DNA of 64,000 bases from JBEKIK01 sp963838495. GTDB taxonomy: Bacteria; Planctomycetota; Planctomycetia; Pirellulales; Thermoguttaceae. Positions within the stretch are counted from its first letter, which is position 1; every line of letters begins with the position of its first letter. The stretch is taken from NCBI GenBank assembly GCA_963838495.1, contig CAWIRC010000002.1:558001-622000 (forward strand), written 5' to 3'. The position numbers and the translations under genes are program-made. Below, one piece after another: positions 61,264-64,000 of the stretch. Below the pieces are notes generated by a model. That model had not been told where the DNA came from, searched no databases, and was given only the letters and a program-made list of their open reading frames with translations.

Positions 61264-63782
61264 TCATTTTGTTTTGATTTTTAAAACCATGATGCTATAC
61301 GGCGGAAATTCGCGCGTAAAATTGGCGCTCAAGTTGTCCGCTTTTTCCGCGCGAGGAACAATTCTTTGAGGTTGTTCCAGGGAATTCGTGTCAGCCAGTC
61401 CGCTTGCCGTCAATGACACCGCTTCGCCGTCGGGGGCGATCTCCTTGGCGCCGTCGATTTGAATATTGATGCGCTGTGCGGCCTCGGTTGCGTTCACTAC
61501 CTTTAGATAAATGACGCCGCTCCTGCTGTCGCGCGTGGCACTGAAGAAAATCTGCCGGATTTGTTGCGGCGGAGGAGTCACGCCGCGCGACGCCTTCGGC
61601 TGCCACTCGCGCGTCGGGATGTTTTGCGAACTGGTTGCGAGAATCTCGTCGCCTACCATCGTGCTGAACATCTTTTGGGCATAATACGCCGGCGAGCCGT
61701 AGCTGGCCAACGCGTCATAACCAATCAAATCCGTGCTCCATTGCATCGAACGACCTGGCCCGGTAAGCTGGCTGACGTTGACGAAAAGCGGGGCATAGCA
61801 GGACAACACAACGACGTCCGAATTGCGTTCCATGCCGGTCATCCATGCCGCGTCGCCGAGCGCCCCGGCCATATTGGGCGTGGGCGAACCGACGCGCGTG
61901 GCCCATTCGCCGCAAAATATCTTCGTATTATTCGTGCGCGAATACTTGTCGTAATCAAGCGCGTGTAGCTGCATATCTTCCCGCGAACGGTAGTAATGTT
62001 CATCCAACAAATCCGGCACGCGCGACTGGACTTTCGTGGTGGCGATGATTCGGAGCTTCGGATATCTTGCCTTGATGGCGTCGTAGAACTGCGCGAAACG
62101 TGCATCGTAACTTCCGCTGCGGTCGAAGAAATCCTCGTTGCCGATTTCGACGTAGCGCAGGGGGAACGGCGCGGGATACCCGTCCTTCGCGCGCTGTGCG
62201 CCCCATTTCGTATTTGCATCGCCAATGACATACTCGATTTCCTCCAACGCCTCCTGCACGTAGGGTTCCAGATTTGGGCCCGGCTCGGCGCACTGCCCAC
62301 GCAAAGAATAACCCGCATAGACTCCCAGCACCGGCTCCATACGCAAATCTTCGCACCATTCCAAGAACTCCAGCAATCCGAAGCCGTCGGTGGACCAATA
62401 GCCCCACGGACTGCGGTGTCCGGGCGCTCTGAAACGTCGCCGACTGTTTCCTTCCAGTTAAAACGTTCGGCGATGGTGTTGCCTTCCAGATAATTGCCGC
62501 CGGGAAAACGCAAAAACTTCGGCCGCATGTCCGCCAGCAATTGCATGATGTCCGGACGTGTGCCGTTCGGTCGATTGTTGTACGTGGGCGGAAACAGTGA
62601 GACGTTTTGGAAGTAAACCGCGCCTTGCTCTCCGGGCTGATCCGTTGAAATGACCAAACGGTTGTCCTTAGACGTGTCCACGTTTCCAGTGGTCAGCGTC
62701 ACGTCGAATTTTTTCCACTCATCAGAAATATTGGGAACGACGGCGCTCGCCAAAACTTTTCCGCCATTTGTGCTTTCCAGGGAAACCGTCAGCGGGCCGG
62801 AAAAATGTTCCCCGCGAGCATAAAACGAGGCGCGATAGGCCGTGTTCGGGCGGACTGGAATGCCCCAGTAGCCTCCGTTTGCGATCCCGACAGGCGAAGC
62901 CTTCGACGCCTTGCTCGTGTCCATTTTCAAGCTCACGTTCAACGCGGCGTTAAGGGGCTGGTTCTTGTCAAGCGCGATGCTCGTGTCGCCGACCGCATTC
63001 CAGAAAACCGGACTCTGCGCATTTTCTTTGAACGTGCGATTGCGCATCAGTTCGGCGTAAAGTCCGCCTTCGTAGGAAAAATTGATTTCCTCGGTCATCA
63101 ACCCGTACAACGTGGGGCTGACTGTGCCCGTGACTTTGCCCGCGTCAATTTGCAGAACGGGCGTTGCAGGCGCGGAGGCGCCGATGCTCGATTCGGCCGT
63201 CGTTTGCGGAATTATTTCGATCGCGTTGATCTCCGGATTCTCGACCTGGCTCGTAAAAATAATGCGGAATTCTCCCTTGGTCACTTCCACCGGCACGGTT
63301 TCGATGTAAGCGCGATTAGGGCCGCCGGCCTTTTTCCAAATATCGAAATCCTTGAATTCATGTCCCTGTACATTGAAAGAAAACACTCGCTCGCCGGGAC
63401 CGGTAATCCCCTCGAACGTCTCCGCAAAGTAGAGTTTCGCAATATACTTGCCATTGGGCAGCTTGCAGGAAAAGGAATCCATCGAATAGTGCTCGCTTAG
63501 GAACAAGCCAGGATCCTTGGTGCCCGCGATCTTTGTTGACGGATCGCGATCAGTCGTTTCGCCTCCCTCGAAACCCTGCTCCGCCAACCAGACCTGGCCG
63601 CTCGAATCCGTAAACGGCGTGGACTGACCGGCCTTTATCCGCAGAGTCTTCGCGGCAGGCGCGGGAGATACCGCACTGGATTCGGTCGTTGTCTGTGCAG
63701 GTTGGGGCGGCTCGGCCTGTGCCAAAGCGAGTTGGCATAACAACAAAGGAAGTAAAGCGAAACGGTTTAAAACGGTCTTCAT
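61264..63782 (-). CDS. Malectin-GH51-type alpha-L-arabinofuranosidase (frameshifted)
   Basis: Start ATG 63782 with signal peptide (FALLPLLLCQLALAQAE). A malectin-like carbohydrate-binding domain follows (about 45-190: RIKAGQSTPFTDSSGQVWLAEQGFEGG; YIAKLYFAET; FSFNVQGHEFKDFDIWKKAGG). Next is a GH51-type region (VSPTLYGLMTEEINFSYEGGLYAELMRNRTF; FLRFPGGNYLEG, a substrate-binding loop). One base is missing near 62430; the frame resumes GHRSPWGYWSTDGFGLLEFLEWCED and YVEIGNEDFF with an acid/base Glu, then ends as a beta-sandwich. Restored length is 839 residues. The enzyme would release arabinose from plant or algal polysaccharide outside the cell. Confidence 0.88.
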
Positions 63783-63816
63783 GGCGGTACTCCTTTTTAT
63801 TTTTGGAACAAGAGAA

Positions 63817-64000
63817 TTATTTTTGAAACATGAGCGGAGCGGGCTGGTAAAGAGTATATTGCCAAGTGAGCCATTCATGCGCCTTGCTCGCCTGTATCGG
63901 TACAGTCGGGTATCCAATGCTGTCCACGAACAATTCGGCCCGCTTACTGAAGCTGGTAATCTCCTTGATGTAAATCATCGTACGCAAGGCGACGTGGACC
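63817..64000 (-). CDS. C-terminal fragment of a gene running off the window
   Basis: An open minus-strand frame enters at the right edge and stops at 63817. Its 61 residues include MIYIKEITSFSKRAELFVDSIGY and AHEWLTWQYTLYQPAP. It lies 34 bases upstream of the arabinofuranosidase, on the same strand, so the two may share an operon. The family cannot be recognised from this fragment. Confidence 0.4.
   Translation of the reverse strand, partial: VHVALRTMIYIKEITSFSKRAELFVDSIGYPTVPIQASKAHEWLTWQYTLYQPAPLMFQK

Noticed and set aside
62805..63500. Plus-strand 231-residue frame
   Set aside because: Complement of the GH51 gene; contains no recognisable domain.

Overview
The window most likely comes from a member of the Planctomycetota, possibly the Phycisphaerae. 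Supporting traits are a PEP-CTERM protein, a zinc-ribbon serine/threonine kinase next to FHA, Hsp70 and J-like genes, a secreted Cys-Cys repeat protein, a sulfatase, a malectin-GH51 arabinofuranosidase, and several small proteins of planctomycete type. Lnt, an FliN-like protein and HlyD/MacB-type genes indicate a diderm envelope. No rRNA, tRNA or CRISPR array was recognised. The placement is inferred from gene content, not from a marker tree.

Layout. 1-6.6 kb: TPR protein (cut by the window edge), fxsA, nadA, a Coa1-like protein, prfB with a programmed +1 frameshift, and hicBA. 6.8-14 kb: mnmA, a PspF-like sigma-54 activator, a very good sigma-54 promoter, then a run of small proteins that share an Arg-rich C-terminus ending in Ala-Ala, and a PEP-CTERM protein. 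14-20.6 kb: miniature inverted-repeat elements, hemE, the Cys-rich secreted protein, a TrpG/PabA amidotransferase, a GxxExxY protein and lnt. 20.6-30.6 kb: a coiled-coil membrane pair, then kinase, secreted helical protein, FHA/degenerate-protease fusion, Hsp70 and an HPD-less J-like membrane protein. 30.7-36.6 kb: sulfatase and a TetR-controlled MacA/MacB-like efflux set. 36.6-43.9 kb: nine 52-bp tandem repeats, gyrA, an orphan DNA methylase, UDP-glucose dehydrogenase and a membrane protein. 44.3-54.1 kb: a GAF-type sigma-54 activator divergent from a sulfate ABC transporter (sbp, cysT, cysW, cysA) whose genes are split by an ATPase, GTPase, cysteine desulfurase and Fe-S protein module. 54.2-64 kb: nested repeat elements, FliN-like protein, TPR proteins, a winged-helix protein, small conserved genes and the arabinofuranosidase.

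The two most system-like regions are the kinase/FHA/Hsp70/J cluster (22.1-30.5 kb) and the sulfate-import plus sulfur-mobilisation locus (44.3-54.1 kb). In the second, a sigma-54 activator probably drives sulfate uptake together with a set that looks built to assemble or insert a sulfur-containing metallocofactor.

Data caution: about ten otherwise conserved genes are each broken by one small indel (fxsA, nadA, the 9.7-kb gene, the Cys-rich protein, sulfatase, MacB-type ATPase, methylase, GTPase, cysA, GH51). In every case the two halves join into a normal full-length protein once one base is restored or removed. Assembly or sequencing error is more likely than decay, so I list each as one gene over its full span. 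The intergenic DNA is rich in dispersed palindromes and miniature elements, some nested inside each other.
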